From Pleodorina starrii (lineage: Eukaryota > Chlorophyta > Chlorophyceae > Chlamydomonadales > Volvocaceae): a stretch of 64,000 bases of DNA. Below, piece after piece: positions 22,171-34,300 of the stretch. Both the position numbers and the translations under genes were made by a program. The stretch is from positions 1,830,501-1,894,500 of the forward strand of contig BRXU01000017.1 in the NCBI GenBank assembly GCA_030267565.1. Reading direction: 5' to 3'. Each line of letters starts with the position of its first letter. Positions within the stretch are counted from its first letter, which is position 1. The notes beneath the pieces were generated by a model. The model worked only from the letters and a program-made list of their open reading frames with translations. It searched no databases and was not told the DNA's origin.

Positions 22171-24307
22171 ATGACAGCTGCCACTGTGACAAAGTTCAAG
22201 CTGGTCGACCATGGCGTCACGCTCGAATTCATGGAGCTTGATCAAGCATTGCAAATCCTTTGCATGTGCCATGTGGAGCTCGTGAGGCTCATGGGTTCGT
22301 CCGCCAACTGGCCATTCCCCGCCACTCTGGATGGCAAGTCATGCGTGGCCCGGACAGTCCTCTTGGCCTCCTCCAACAATAATCCTCCACTAGATTGCTG
22401 CCTTACCTAAGGTTTATTGCCGTTTCCGCCAGGCTGGAAACTCAGTCATGACGCCATCCGGTACCACATGGATGCCATTTTCTCGGCACTAGAGACCGCC
22501 AAGGCGTCACTTGTGGGTCATTTGCTGGAGGGGCGGGATAACTGCTATATGCACCCCCACGCGCAGGCCTCACGCAGACATGAGCTGAAGCGGTCACGGC
22601 GCGGGCGGGAGGCAGGGGGGAGGCAGCGATGGGGGCTGGGCCGCCTGCGTGCGCGCGCCGAGGGGGTCATATGCAGCGATAGGACTAACATACCCCCCCC
22701 CCCGCCACTGCACCTCTACCAACAAACAACCGCCCATGGCCGTTTCCCCCACCCTCACCCCCGGCTTGTACATCTCTGCTCTCAAGTGAAACGTTTAACT
22801 CGTACCTTGCAGCGATAGGTCCACGATTTGAGATCCTCCCCCCGCCACACAGGCCCCGGGCCGTAAGGCGCGCTGTGATGGTACGCCCCTGTTTCTACAC
22901 GCGCTTTCCTGCCTGCCCACCCGCCCGCCCGCTCGCCCGCTCGCAGGTTGAGCGCGGGAAAGCCCTGGCCGAGTGGCAGGTGACGCTGCTGCAGATAATC
23001 GTACGGGACTTGTACCGCAACGTACACCAGCACGTCCACCACAAGCGCCGTAAGTACGGCAGCCACCTGTCGCCGTACTGCCCGGTACTGCCCGCGATGC
23101 CGTATTCGCCAATAAACAGTCCATAGCGGGGAGAGGACTTCGCCACCGAGTGCGCGCCGAGTGCCTGCCTGCGAGTGCCTGAGGCGTCAATGGCATCCTC
23201 GGCTACCAAACTGAATCACCTCAATTAACCTCCAACCAAAACTCCCCGCTCTCCCATAATGCGTTTACGCCCCCGACACACTCATACACACACACACATA
23301 CACACACACTTCCAAAGCTCGCTGCGGCTCTCCTTTATTACCACATTACCAAAACTCCTGGGGCGCTGCCCGGCTGTCCCTTGCCCAGACACGCTGTTCC
23401 CCTGGATGTCGACGCGCGTGGACCTCCCCGCCAAGATGCTCGATTACGATGAGGCTACGCTGCTGGCGCTGCTGGACCGTGTACGACAGCTGTGCGAGAG
23501 CGTCAGCTCGGGAGCCACCGCCTCGGCCAAGGTACGGCAAACGACACGCGTCCTCAGGACTGCCCAGTGCCGCGGCAAGGAGGCCTCCGGGAGGAGGAAT
23601 GCCGTAGAAACGAACCGCAACAGCGGAGGGTAGGCGCGGCGCGGGCTACTGTGCCAGAAAGCTTCACCCGAGGGTGGCCCTCCGAGTGTGTGTGTGTGTG
23701 TGTTTGTGTCCGTCCCGCAGCGCGCGGTGGGCGAGCTGCACAGCGCCTTCCTGGTGTTGCGGACGCTGCTGCGGCAGCAGATGGAGCGAGAGGAGCTGCT
23801 TGGCCTGCCGCTGCTGCGCAAGCACTTCACGGCGCGCGAGGCGGCGGCGCTGGAGAAGAAGAGGGTGGCGGCCATGAAGCCGCATGACCTGGCCTGGCTG
23901 CTGCGGCCGCTGGTGGGTCTCCTGATGTGCGGAGTACGGCGGGGGTACGGCGTGACGTGGCTTGGCGTTGCGTGGAGGGTCGGACTGGGTGGGGAATGAG
24001 TACGCCCCCGGACTGACAGCTGCTCCCGGAAACATCCTGCAAGTCCCCATGATGCCATGAACGAATTTGACGCCTGGCGCGCATTTGACACCTCGACCGA
24101 CCGATCTTACTTGACACCCCGCAGGCGGAGGCTGAGAAGAAGGAGACCCTCACGCGGCTGGGCTTTCCGCTGCTGCTGCAGAAGCTGCTGCTGCTGCCGG
24201 CGCTGCGGCGGGCCGACCGCGCGGCGCTGCGGGCGCACCGGGAACTCGCGTCGGGGGAGCGGCTGGGACCCGCCCTGCCGCCGCGGCGCTGCGGCCGGGA
24301 CGTGTAG
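22171..24307 (+). CDS. Hemerythrin-like (HHE/BRUTUS-type) domain protein, degenerate ligands
   Basis: Six exons (22171-22333, 22433-22512, 22947-23049, 23389-23531, 23721-23912, 24125-24307) give 287 residues. The fold resembles one hemerythrin repeat of plant BRUTUS/HRZ iron sensors: helix A (SHDAIRYHMDAIFSAL, H60), helix B ending HVHHKRHTLFPWM, a third helix (DEATLLALLDRVRQL), and a fourth with LPLLRKHFTAREAAAL, which is the FPLL..HF pattern of the family. Several expected iron ligands are replaced: the acid of the helix B HxxxE motif, the His of the third helix, and the His before EREE, which is Gln here (RQQMEREEL). No CHY zinc finger or RING is seen, so this is a short relative. The first intron appears to be GC-AG (GATG|GCAAGT). 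The start is the first ATG; an upstream exon is not excluded. Confidence 0.65.
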
Positions 24308-26168
24308 GCACACACACAGGGGAGGGAGGGAGGGAGGGAGGGAGAGGGACAGACAGAGGGAGAGGGACAGAGAGGGGTGGAGAGAGAGAGACGCTGCGCC
24401 GAGCACTAGCCGCCCTGCATTGCGGCCCTTGGAGCTGCCTTTGCTGCTCCCCTTTGCGAACCTGGAGTGCCTCCTGGAGTGTACAGCAGTGCAGTGTGTG
24501 TGTGTGTGGTGCCGCACACATCCTCTATCAAGCACGTCCATACTTGCTGCTGCCGCGCTGGCCTGGCCGGCCCGAGGCCCGGGCTGCTTGGTCAACCAAC
24601 CCGCTTCAACTTTGGGAGGTACAAGGACTAACGAATTCGCGGCGAAGGAAAGGAGGGAGGGCGCCTGGGAGCGGAGCGGGTTCATAGAGACCTGGGTTGT
24701 GGGAGACCGGGAAGTGGCCTCGGAGGGGGTCCACACACGACACGACACGCCACGGCGGGGTTCGAGGTGCGTTGATCTCGTATGGTGCTGGTGCTGGGGA
24801 GTTGGGGGCCACGGCACTGGGCCATGACGCCGCCCGGAGCGGGACTTGGTGCGCATCGGATCAAGGCACGTCAGGAGCCGTGTGCGGGAGGGCGGTTCGG
24901 GCGGCGATCCGGGGGCGGCGGGGGCGCTGGTTGCTGAAGGCAGCGGCTGATGCGGACCCCGGGGGTTGGGGGTGTTGAGGGGGCTGGGGGGGGGGCGGAG
25001 GGCACAGCCCGGGTTAGGGTCAGCATGGGGAGGGTATACCTGGCGCATTGTACGAATATATTGCATGGCAGGCGATGCCATACTCGTACGTCGCATAGTG
25101 CACGTAAGTTAAGGGCAAGTTCGGAGAGGCGGGCGGCGGAGGAGGTGGCTGCATCAGTGGGATAGGCCGATGAAGCGGCCTTACTCGGGCCCCTTTGACA
25201 GCTTCGTCAATGAAAGGTCCTTGGTTTTGTGGTCATTGGCGCGGAGTGAGGAGTGACTCGACATCATCTTCCATCATAGCAGGACCGACGCAGGCGATGG
25301 CTCTGGCGCGAGCCATTGATTCGCGCACAAGGCTTTCAGGCGCTCGTCCGCAGGTGTACGGCAGTAGCACGGCACAGCACCCCCATGGCGACCCTGCATG
25401 AGCGGCGGCTTTTGCTGCTCGCTGAGTGCGAGGTCCTCTGTCCCGACAGAAGCTCGGAGGCGAGGTCGTGTGCGGCCATGAAACCATGATGAGCCCGCGG
25501 GTGCACGGGCGACTCGTTCAAGTTTATATACATATATATGGTGATTACCAATGGACCGTGGGTCGGCAGGTGCTTGGGGGCTGTCTGAGCATGTATGGGC
25601 AGCAGTTGATGAGGAATGCGGAGTGCAGGTTTGCGGGCGCGTGGATGGGTGGGTGTATGCGGAAGGCTCTGTCAGGGTACGTGCGCGGCTTATCGAAGAA
25701 CGCCGAGGAACCAAACATCTCGCAGAGCGGCAGCCGCAGCGCCAGCGGGAGGACCACCCGCGCGGTTGTTGTCGGTGTTGTTGTTGTTGTTGTTGACATT
25801 CTCGGCGGCGGGGACGGTGCAAAGCAGTTTGTGTATGTCACAGGCAGGGTGGTTGTTACAATAGTGGGGGCTCCAGACTCTTAGAGGGGTCGAGCCAACG
25901 GGCCAGCTGGCCGTTCGTGCACTGCAATGCAAGGTGTCGCGCTTTTTTGCCGAACGGCTGGGCCACGCCCGGCATCAGCTGGCCCCACAGTTAGTGCTCG
26001 CAGAGCTAACCAGACGAGTCGCGATGTGACCGTATGGGCTTTTCGGCAGTGGCGCTCTGCTTAAGTTTGGGCGCAAGGGGGCCACCGTCAGCGCGCTTTG
26101 TGGGTCCGCAGGCTTGGGGAAAGGGGGGGGGCTGCCCACATATGGGGGGCCTGTCGGCGATTCATATA

Positions 26169-26548
26169 GCCTCGACCCATGGGCCCAGCCTCGACCCATG
26201 GGCCCAGCCTCGACCCATGGGCCCAGCCTCGACCCATGGGCCCAGCCTCGACCCATGGGCCCAGCCTCGACCCATGGGCCCAGCCTCGACCCATGGGCCC
26301 AGCCTCGACCCATGGGCCCAGCCTCGACCCATGGGCCCAGCCTCGACCCATGGGCCCAGCCTCGACCCATGGGCCCAGCCTCGACCCATGGGCCCAGCCT
26401 CGGCCCATGGGCCCAGCCTCGACCCATGGGCCCAGCCTCGGCCCATGGGCCCAGCCTCGGCCCTTGGGCCCAGCCTCGACCCATGGGCCCAGCCTCGGCC
26501 CTTGGGCCCAGCCTCGACCCATGGGCCCAGCCTCGACCCATGGGCCCG
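26169..26548. repeat. 19-bp satellite, 20 copies, open in all six frames
   Basis: Units gcctcgacccatgggccca recur every 19 bp from 26169 to about 26548 (20 copies), with a few substitutions (tcggccc, cccttggg) concentrated in the right third. Each unit holds two overlapping 8-bp palindromes, CCCATGGG and TGGGCCCA. Because 19 is not a multiple of 3 and the unit creates no stop on either strand, every frame stays open and reads a 19-residue periodic peptide. That explains the long frames here without a gene. Confidence 0.95.
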
Positions 26549-27651
26549 GCAGGTTCCGGCATGTGCCCATTGGCCCTTGCGCGGAGCTTTGCACCGCCGA
26601 ATGGCTGGAATATGGTAGCTTTCACGTGTGTAAGGCGTGGCCGGTGCGGACCGTGTCGGATTTGCGGTTGCACCCCGCTGCCGTCCAGACGGTCAACTCC
26701 TTTAGAAACTTTCCGTCTGTTGCCAACTACGTAGCGCTGCATTTTGATCTTCGCTGAATGCTGCGACTGGAATTGCTGGCAGGGAGGGGTGATGGGCAGG
26801 CAGTCGTGGCGTATCGTCGGACAGGGAGGGAGAAATCGGACACGACAGAACCGGGCCTTAACCTTGTCACGCATGCCCCTCGGGATAGGGAGTCGATGCC
26901 CCCCTCCCCCAAGAGACGGCAGACGCTCACACCCAACGGCGAACGTCATTGCTTGCGTCGACGCCAGACAAAAGCCACAGCAAAAAATAAGAATTCTACA
27001 TCACAACGAAACCGGAAGATGCCCGTGGATCACGACGTCACAGTACACATTCATGTTGGTTGGGATCCAAGCGTGTCGCCGCTCGATCCACACAACAGGA
27101 CAACACACCGTAAACACGACGGCGTGGGGTGAGGGGCCCGTCTCCGTTTCCGCCCCCACACGTGTCGCTTTGCGATGTGTTGCCACCGGCGCAAGCTCAA
27201 CAGCGCCTCGTGCCCCAGCAGCACATCCGCAAGGCCGGGCGCCTTCTAAACGTCATGGCCGTGGAGCTCGCGCGCTGAGCATGTGGACTCGAGACAGACG
27301 CAAAAGAGCAGCGGGCAAGCGAGCACCCAGCAACAGTCGTATGCGCCGCGGAGGCAGTAGGGCGTGTGCACTCGCAGCCACGCGAGGCGCCGGACCTGGA
27401 CCACCACACCTGCCGCCATGTACCAAGCACTATTTAGCCACGTAAACAGTACGAGCACAGATACAGGTAGTTCAGACGCGCGCCTGCCACAATCGCAGCA
27501 GTAACCGCCGGAGCCGCGCCACACCAGCGCAGCCACCGAAACACCGTCAAGTGCCCCAAACATGGGTTCCGTGACATGGCGGGCGACTTCCGCCACCCCG
27601 CATATCGGCCACATGCTACAGGGCCGGCAGACGACACGGCGCGCTGATCGT

Positions 27652-27656
27652 TTACA
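27652..27656 (-). terminator. Candidate TGTAA poly(A) signal of fumarase
   Basis: The minus strand reads TGTAA about 615 nt after the fumarase stop codon. The distance is acceptable for an algal 3'UTR, but no other support is visible. Confidence 0.35.
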
Positions 27657-28271
27657 CGCCCGCGCGCACACATCCACACACACAGACATGTAGCAAGTGC
27701 GTGTTGCTCATGCGCTGCTTAAACCCCCATACCCAACGCGGCATGGCCCGCTCGGCGAACTGGAAGCCTCCAAGCAACGAAAGCGTCGCATCGCGTCCAT
27801 GCAACCTGTCCGCCTGACGGCCTGCCTTCGCTTCGCGACTTCGCGCCGCGCCTGGGAGCCCCATCCAGCCGAGAGCTTCTGCACGCGAAAGTCGCATGTG
27901 CCTACTGCCACCGCCACCACAAGCCGCCAGGAAGCGTCATGCGAACAGTGCCACAGCCGTCCAAGCCGCCGTTGCCGCCGGGGCGGCTGCGGGCTGGCCT
28001 CATCTCACCGCCCCTTAAACGAGTCCTTCCAGGGAACAGGTGGGACGCGCGCGCGAGTGTCGGGGCGTGCGGGCCGTCACCTGTCCCATAACGACGAGCC
28101 CTAACTACCAAGATACCTGCGCAGTTATGGTGAAACTATACACGCGGGTTAAGCTTTCTACACTCGGCCGCCTCAAGCCGCAAGCTCCTTCGCATTCTCT
28201 ACACCTGCCCCTTCACCCCTCCGCTTGGCTACCCTACCCTACACGTCCCTACCCTACCCTACCCTGCCCTG

Positions 28272-28352
28272 CTAGACCTGCCATGCCTTGAAGAAGTCGT
28301 TGCCCTTGTCGTCCACCACGACGAAGGCGGGGAAGTCCACCACGTCGATCTT

Positions 28353-28394
<42 letters not shown>

Positions 28395-31300
28395 CACCTT
28401 CTTGATGCAGTTCTGGGCCAGGATGGCGGCGGGGCCGCCTGCGAGGGATGTGCGAAAGGGGGGGGAGGGACACGAAGTGGGAGGGAGATCGGTGATTAAG
28501 ATACCGGTACTGCACCGCGCCACCCTACGCCCCACGCCACATGACCAAAGCCGTCCCCGCCCCTCCTCGGGAAGCGCCCGCCCAGCGCTGCTTTGAGGAC
28601 CGTGACCAGACGACCATGAGAAGCGCAAGTGCCCAACACACGAGTAGGGTTTGGGTAGGGTAGGGTTTGAGTTGGGTAGGGTAGGGTAGGGTCGGGTCGG
28701 GTAGGGTAGGGAGGCTTCGGCTCAGCCACATCAGCACGGGTAGGCGGTAGTGTGCTGCTCACCAATGGATCCCAGGTAGAAGCCGCCGTGCTTCTTGCAC
28801 GCGTCCGTGACCACCTTGCTGCGGTTGCCCTTGGCCAGGGTCACCATGGAGCCGCCCGCCGCCATGAAGGCGTCCACGTAGCTGTCCATGCGGCCTGGAG
28901 GCAGGCGACAAGGGGGAGGGGAGGGGAGGGGGTTCAGGGAGTGATATGCTGGGGAGGGGGGTGGCACAGCAGGAGAATGCACACCGGGGACGTCGGGGAC
29001 ACCCTCGGGCCAGGATCGCGGCGGCAGCAGCGGTGGCAGGCAGGCCCGCAGCACGTCGCACCGGGCTGCCAAACCACCAAACAGACAAATTTCGGCAATC
29101 GAGGAGGAATGCACGATGCCCCTCGGCAACCCAAGCGTAGCACCAAAGCAATCCATCACTCTCATCCGCAAAACAAAGCGCCATCAGTGCCGCCCAGCGC
29201 CCCATTGGGCCCCCGTAGCCCCAGCCTTTTCGGGCCGCAGCGCTCCTCACCGGCGGTGGTGGGTCCGAAGCTACCGCTGGCGTATCCCTCCGGCGTCTTG
29301 GCGGGCCCCGCGTAGTAAATGATGTGGTCCTTGGCGTACTGGGGCAGCCCCTGGCCGGAAGCCAGCCGCTCCTGAGGGGCAAAGGCGGGGAGGGAAAGGG
29401 GGGTGTATCAGTGCAATGCAAAATTGGCACTTGTTGCAGCAAGCTTCATGGGATGTTGTTGGTACTGTGGGGAGAGAGGAAAGGAGGGGAAAGAGTGGGG
29501 AGTGGCCGTGTGGGGTAGTGTGGCGCTTGCATGCGGGGCGGGCAGTTTCGCGGCACCTGGCCATGTGCGTTCCCGTCGCCATGCTACCGCTGCCGGGTAC
29601 CGTGCTCACACTAACATGGGCACACGGCAGTCGCCGCACCGTCGGTGGGTTGGCGCGAGGCGAGACGAGGTGGGACGGGACACTTTACGACATGACTCGA
29701 CACGAAGACTTTTAACCTGGCCAGACCTGACCTGACCCAACCTGACCTTTTTCAGGTGCTCTCACTCGGACCTCCTCTCTCACCCCCGCCGACACATCTC
29801 CCACCCCCCCCCACCCCACCTCCGAAACCCCCCTGACCCACCTGCAGCTTGGCGTGCGCGATGTCTCGCGCCACCACCAGTGTACCCGTCAGGCTGAGGC
29901 GGGTGCGCACCGGGTGGGCGGAGAGCTGCTGCAGGATGGCCTTCATGGGCCGGTTCAGGTCCACCTGGTCATGAGCACAAGGCAGGAGCGGGACGAGTGT
30001 AACATAATCAGCTTTCCGGCCACAGTCTCGAGTAACGAGTCAACACCAGCCAAAAACCACCAGCACATGTGCGCTTCTTCTCGCGGTGCACCATGCGGAA
30101 AGCGCAAACGCTACTACGCAGCTGGCGCCTCACCTTGACCACGTCCGTGCTCAGCTTGTCCGTCGTCACCTGCAGCGGCAGTAAGCGGACAGGAAAGCGG
30201 ATGCGATGCCAGTTGTCGCTTTTTAGAGGACACAGGAAGGGCCATTAAGTTTTACCCGCATATGTGCCGGCAGGTGTGCGGATCGCTGCAAGCAAGCAGC
30301 AAGGGCCTGGCCCCCGAACGCGGCACCTCCGCCGTCCCTTCCCCTCCAGGGCCGCCCCTCCCCCCTTCCCCTTCCCCTCCCCCCTGGCGCCCGCACCCCG
30401 CCCCTCACCTCTGGGAGGTACTGCCCCGGGTTGGTCTCCAGCTGCTCGAGGAACACGCCGTCACCCGTGATCTTGCCCAGCGCCTGACGATCTGGAGTGC
30501 GTGGGCGGGAGGGGGGGCGGGGGTCGGGGAGTGATATGCTCCTTTATATAAGAATGAGTCACTGCGGACGTTGTTGATCAAGCTGCTGTGTCTGGGGGGG
30601 GTTGTAACGAGTGGCAGGTGGTCATCCGCCGGGCGAGAGGACGTGCGGGGACGACTATTGAGCCCGGCCCGGCGCAGCGAAGAGGGCACCGCACGCCGCT
30701 AACACCGACCCACCCACCCACCTGCCGAGCAGGACACTGCGATGCTGACCGGGCAGGACGCCCCGTGGCGCGGCAGGCGGACGACCCGCACGTCGTGGCA
30801 AAAGTACTTGCCGCCGAACTGCGCCCCAATGCCCAGCTCGCGTGTGATGGCCAGCACCTTGGCCTCCCACTCCAGGTCGCGGAAGGCGCGGCCGTGGGCG
30901 TTGCCGCTGGTGGGCAGCGTGTCCAGGTAGCTGGGGGGAGGCGGCGGTGGGGGGGAGGGGAGGGGAGGGGGCGGCGAGGGTGAAGGCGGAGTGGAGGAGA
31001 GGGGGAGAGAGGAGGGGGCGTCGGAGTGTTACGTCGGCGGGGAGTGACCGGGGCGTGGAGAGGCGCGAGGCGTGTAAAGATAGCCCGCTCCTCCCTTCCT
31101 GACCCTCCCTTCCCCTCCCCTACCCGCCCCTCCGGCCCTCCCCGCCCACCCACCGCGTGCTGGCCAGCTTGACGACCTTGAGATTCAGGTCAGCGGACAG
31201 CCCTCCGATGGCGATGGCCAGGTGGTAGGGCGGGCAGGCGGCGGTGCCCAGGCTCTTGATCTTGTCGATGAGGAAGGAGCGCAGTGAGGCCTCGTTCAGC

Positions 31301-34300
31301 AGCGCCTTGGTCTGCTGGTACAGGCTGGTCTTGTTGGCGGAGCCGCCGCCCTTGGCTGCAGGGGCAGGGCCAGGGCCAAGGGGGGAAGCAACAAGGATAT
31401 AACCGCAGCGAAGGAATGGAGGCGAAGACGTTGGCGAGCGGCAATAGGGGCGGGAGTTACAGGGTGCAGTGCATCGTTGGTACTGGTGGCAGCGACCAGC
31501 CCTATAGAAAGCTAGGGTGGGGGGAGGGGGAAGGGAGGGGTTGTGGAGCGAGGAGAGGGAAGGAGGCAATGATCGAACTCGCTCGCGTCTATGATGAAAC
31601 GTGAAGGCCAGGGGAGAGGGAGGGGCCCGGATCCTGGTGGTCGGGCGACTGCGGCGCAACAATAGGTGGATGGTGGGATACCCGTTGCCGCATCGCCGCG
31701 CGCGCGTCACTTCGCCCCCATTTCCCGACGCCAAGCTACAACCGCCAACCGTCGACCCACCAAGGAACAGGAAGTCGTATGTGTTCCCTGGAGCCGCAAA
31801 GAGGTCGATTTGCGCGGGCAGGTTGGTGCCGGTGTTCTTCTCAGTAAACATGTCCAGGGGGGCCACCTGCACGGGGAGGGACGTGGCGGCGCCAGGGAGG
31901 GACGTGACACCCCAGAGGAGGACGGCTCCGGGCGAGAGCGGGCGGGCGCGGGCGGGGAGGGTAGTAAAGTATATGAACGGGGAGGGGAGGGTGGTGGGCG
32001 GGGAGGGTGCGGAAGTGCGTGCTGGCCGGAGGAGGGCGGCGGCCTTCTCCCGTTCCCTTGTGGGGGCCTTACGCCGGTGAGGCCCCACCAATATGCCCCC
32101 TGCCTCCTTCAAGGACCCTAACGCTGCAGATGGAGGCGCTACGAGACGCGGTCAACGTGGCCCGAGCCGGACGGCTGTGTGTGCCGAGATGTGGCGATGT
32201 CGCTTGCTTTCCCACAAGATGTGGGGGCCCAACCACCCATCCCATCCCCGTTACCCACCCACCCACTCGCGGCGGTGTATCATCTGTACTGTCCACGTAC
32301 CTGCGAGTAGCGCAGGTTGGTCGAGGTGTAGGCGCGGAAGACGCCCCTGCTGAGGGCCTCCTCGTCCCGCCCGTCCGTCCACACGTACTGCCCGCGCTTG
32401 CCAATCACGGTGGCCGTGCCCGTGTCCTGCGCAGTGCAGTGCAGGGCAGGTGAGCGGGCAGACAGGCGGCGCAGTGTGGGAGGAGGAGGTGGGATACCGC
32501 AGTGTGGGAGGAGGAGGTTGTGGGCTTACGGTGCTTCGGGTTCTGGGTGTGCGGGTGTGGAGGCTCGGCTGGGGTCGGCTGGGATGAATTGGGTTGAGCG
32601 CTATTAGGCTACTTGCGTTGCAGGAAGCAGCATTGGGCGGCGGCTAAGAGGCTCGAACGCGGGAGTCGCCTGCTGCCCCCCCGGCCTCTGTTCCGGCCAG
32701 GACCAACGCCAGGGGCGCGACCCCGCGAGCACGAGCCCGACTTGGGACACGACAACGGTCAGCCTTCACCCACCCTCCATCTGGTGGCGGCTGACCCACA
32801 TGTTTCAAAGCGGAACTCAACCCTGAAGACCAATCACCAAAACCCAGATGCAACCCCAACCCCTCCGCTTCGGAGCGGGCAAGCGCGCTGCGTGTGTCGC
32901 GCGGCCGGCTCCGGCCCCCTTCCCTCCCTCAATTATCCCGATGGGGAGTACGGCCAATCCCCAGGCGATTAGAGAGGGGAGCCGTTCGGCAAGTGCCGTA
33001 CTTGCCGTACCTGGCAGCCCGGCAGTACGAACCCGGCAGCCACGTTGGCGTTCTTCAGCAGCTCCAGAGCCACGAAGCGGTCATTGGAGGACGCCTGCAC
33101 AAAACAAGTGTGACAATGTGTGATGGCGGCGTGGCGGGTTCCAGAGTTCTCGCGGTTAGATCGAACCACGGTCTAGGGATAGCACCCCTGGAGGGGCCAG
33201 CCCCACTACTCCCGCGCCAACCCCACTACTGCCACATCCTCATGCGACGGTATCATGGCTGTGCGTAAAGTACGAACTGTACCACAATGCCGTACCTCGG
33301 GATCCTTGAGGATGTTTGCCAGTTGCTGCAGGTGGCCGGGGCGCAGCAGGTGGGCGATGTCCCGCATGGCGGTGTCGGACAGCAGCGTCAGGGCCTCGCT
33401 GGAGACCTGGGACATCGGGGGGTGGAGTGTGACAGTCATGAGTTCAAAGCGGCAGGCAGGGCGGGAGGGGTGAAAGCGTGCAATGGTTCAGGAGGCGATC
33501 GGGGATGTAGGCGGGCAGGGCATGAAGGGCGGAAGGTGGATGATAAGATTGGAAGCACGGGTGGCAGCAGGCATCGCCCGGTGTTGGTGAACAGACAGCA
33601 AGGGGTGGAGCCCGGAGGCAGGGACGTGTTAACCGGTAAGAAGATGATAGGGCACACACGGCGGGGCACGGTGTACAGACAGCAGGGGCGAGCCAGAAAG
33701 CGGCCAGTAGCAGTCTTCAAATTGATGCAGCTGTGTGTTCGCGCCACCTTGCTGCAGCTTAATGGCTTGCATGGCGTCCTCCTGGGGCCCACGCTCCGGA
33801 AGCCCTAGCCAGCCCCGAAACCATAACCGCCCAGCCCCACCCCGCCTCTGGCCGTGACACGCGCGACAACCTCACCCGCAGCGCCAACCCACCTCGAGAA
33901 TCTTCTTGCCCGCAACCTCGGTGGTCGACACGTAGTCGCCGGTGAGCTTGCGCCAGGGCACCTGCGCCTTGGCCATCTCCAAGAGCTCTTGGTACACGAA
34001 AGTCGGGGTGGTAGTGGAAGACGTTGACTTCCACCGAAGTGAGGACGCTGGCAGGATGTTGGCCGCAACAGGTGTTGTTGCCTGCGAGAATTGCTGTAGT
34101 CAGAAGGGGAATCGATAGGTAAGACAAGGTCAGTTGGGCTATTAGATGTATTGCTGCTTACCAGTGGAGTTTTTGAGCCAAGCATTGGCAGCGGCAAGTC
34201 TGCGAGCGACTTGTCTAGCAAGTCTCCCGCACCCGACATGAATCGGGCGGTCACGGTACGCATCCTCGCAAAAGACGACTTCATCCTAAGCTGAGGCACC

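Larger units (their letters stand above)
24308..28271. other. Gene-poor stretch with simple repeats and a satellite
   Basis: No convincing gene in about 4 kb. It begins with GGGA/GAGA runs (24318-24390), continues through frames lacking domains, includes the 19-bp satellite (26169-26548), and ends in the fumarase 3' flank with TACCC-rich sequence (about 28225-28268). Open frames such as 25426-25884(+) and 27246-27689(-) have valine, cysteine or arginine-rich, unpatterned products. Confidence 0.55.

Noticed and set aside
25426..25884. 152-codon plus frame with a valine run
   Set aside because: The valine run comes from a GTT simple repeat; no domain was recognised and the opposite strand is equally open.
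26169..26548. CRISPR array
   Set aside because: Units are directly abutting 19-bp repeats with no spacers, in a eukaryotic context.
26034..26949. Six long frames (up to ~324 codons) reading MGPASTHGPSLDPWAQPRP-type repeats
   Set aside because: They are a by-product of the stop-free 19-bp satellite; flanking sequence gives no gene.
27246..27689. 147-codon minus frame, Cys- and Val-rich, membrane-like
   Set aside because: No family pattern and no upstream exon; it lies in the probable 3' flank of fumarase. Kept as background.
28201..28268. TACCC run as a true telomere
   Set aside because: It is short, irregular and internal, with genes on both sides, so it is not a chromosome end.
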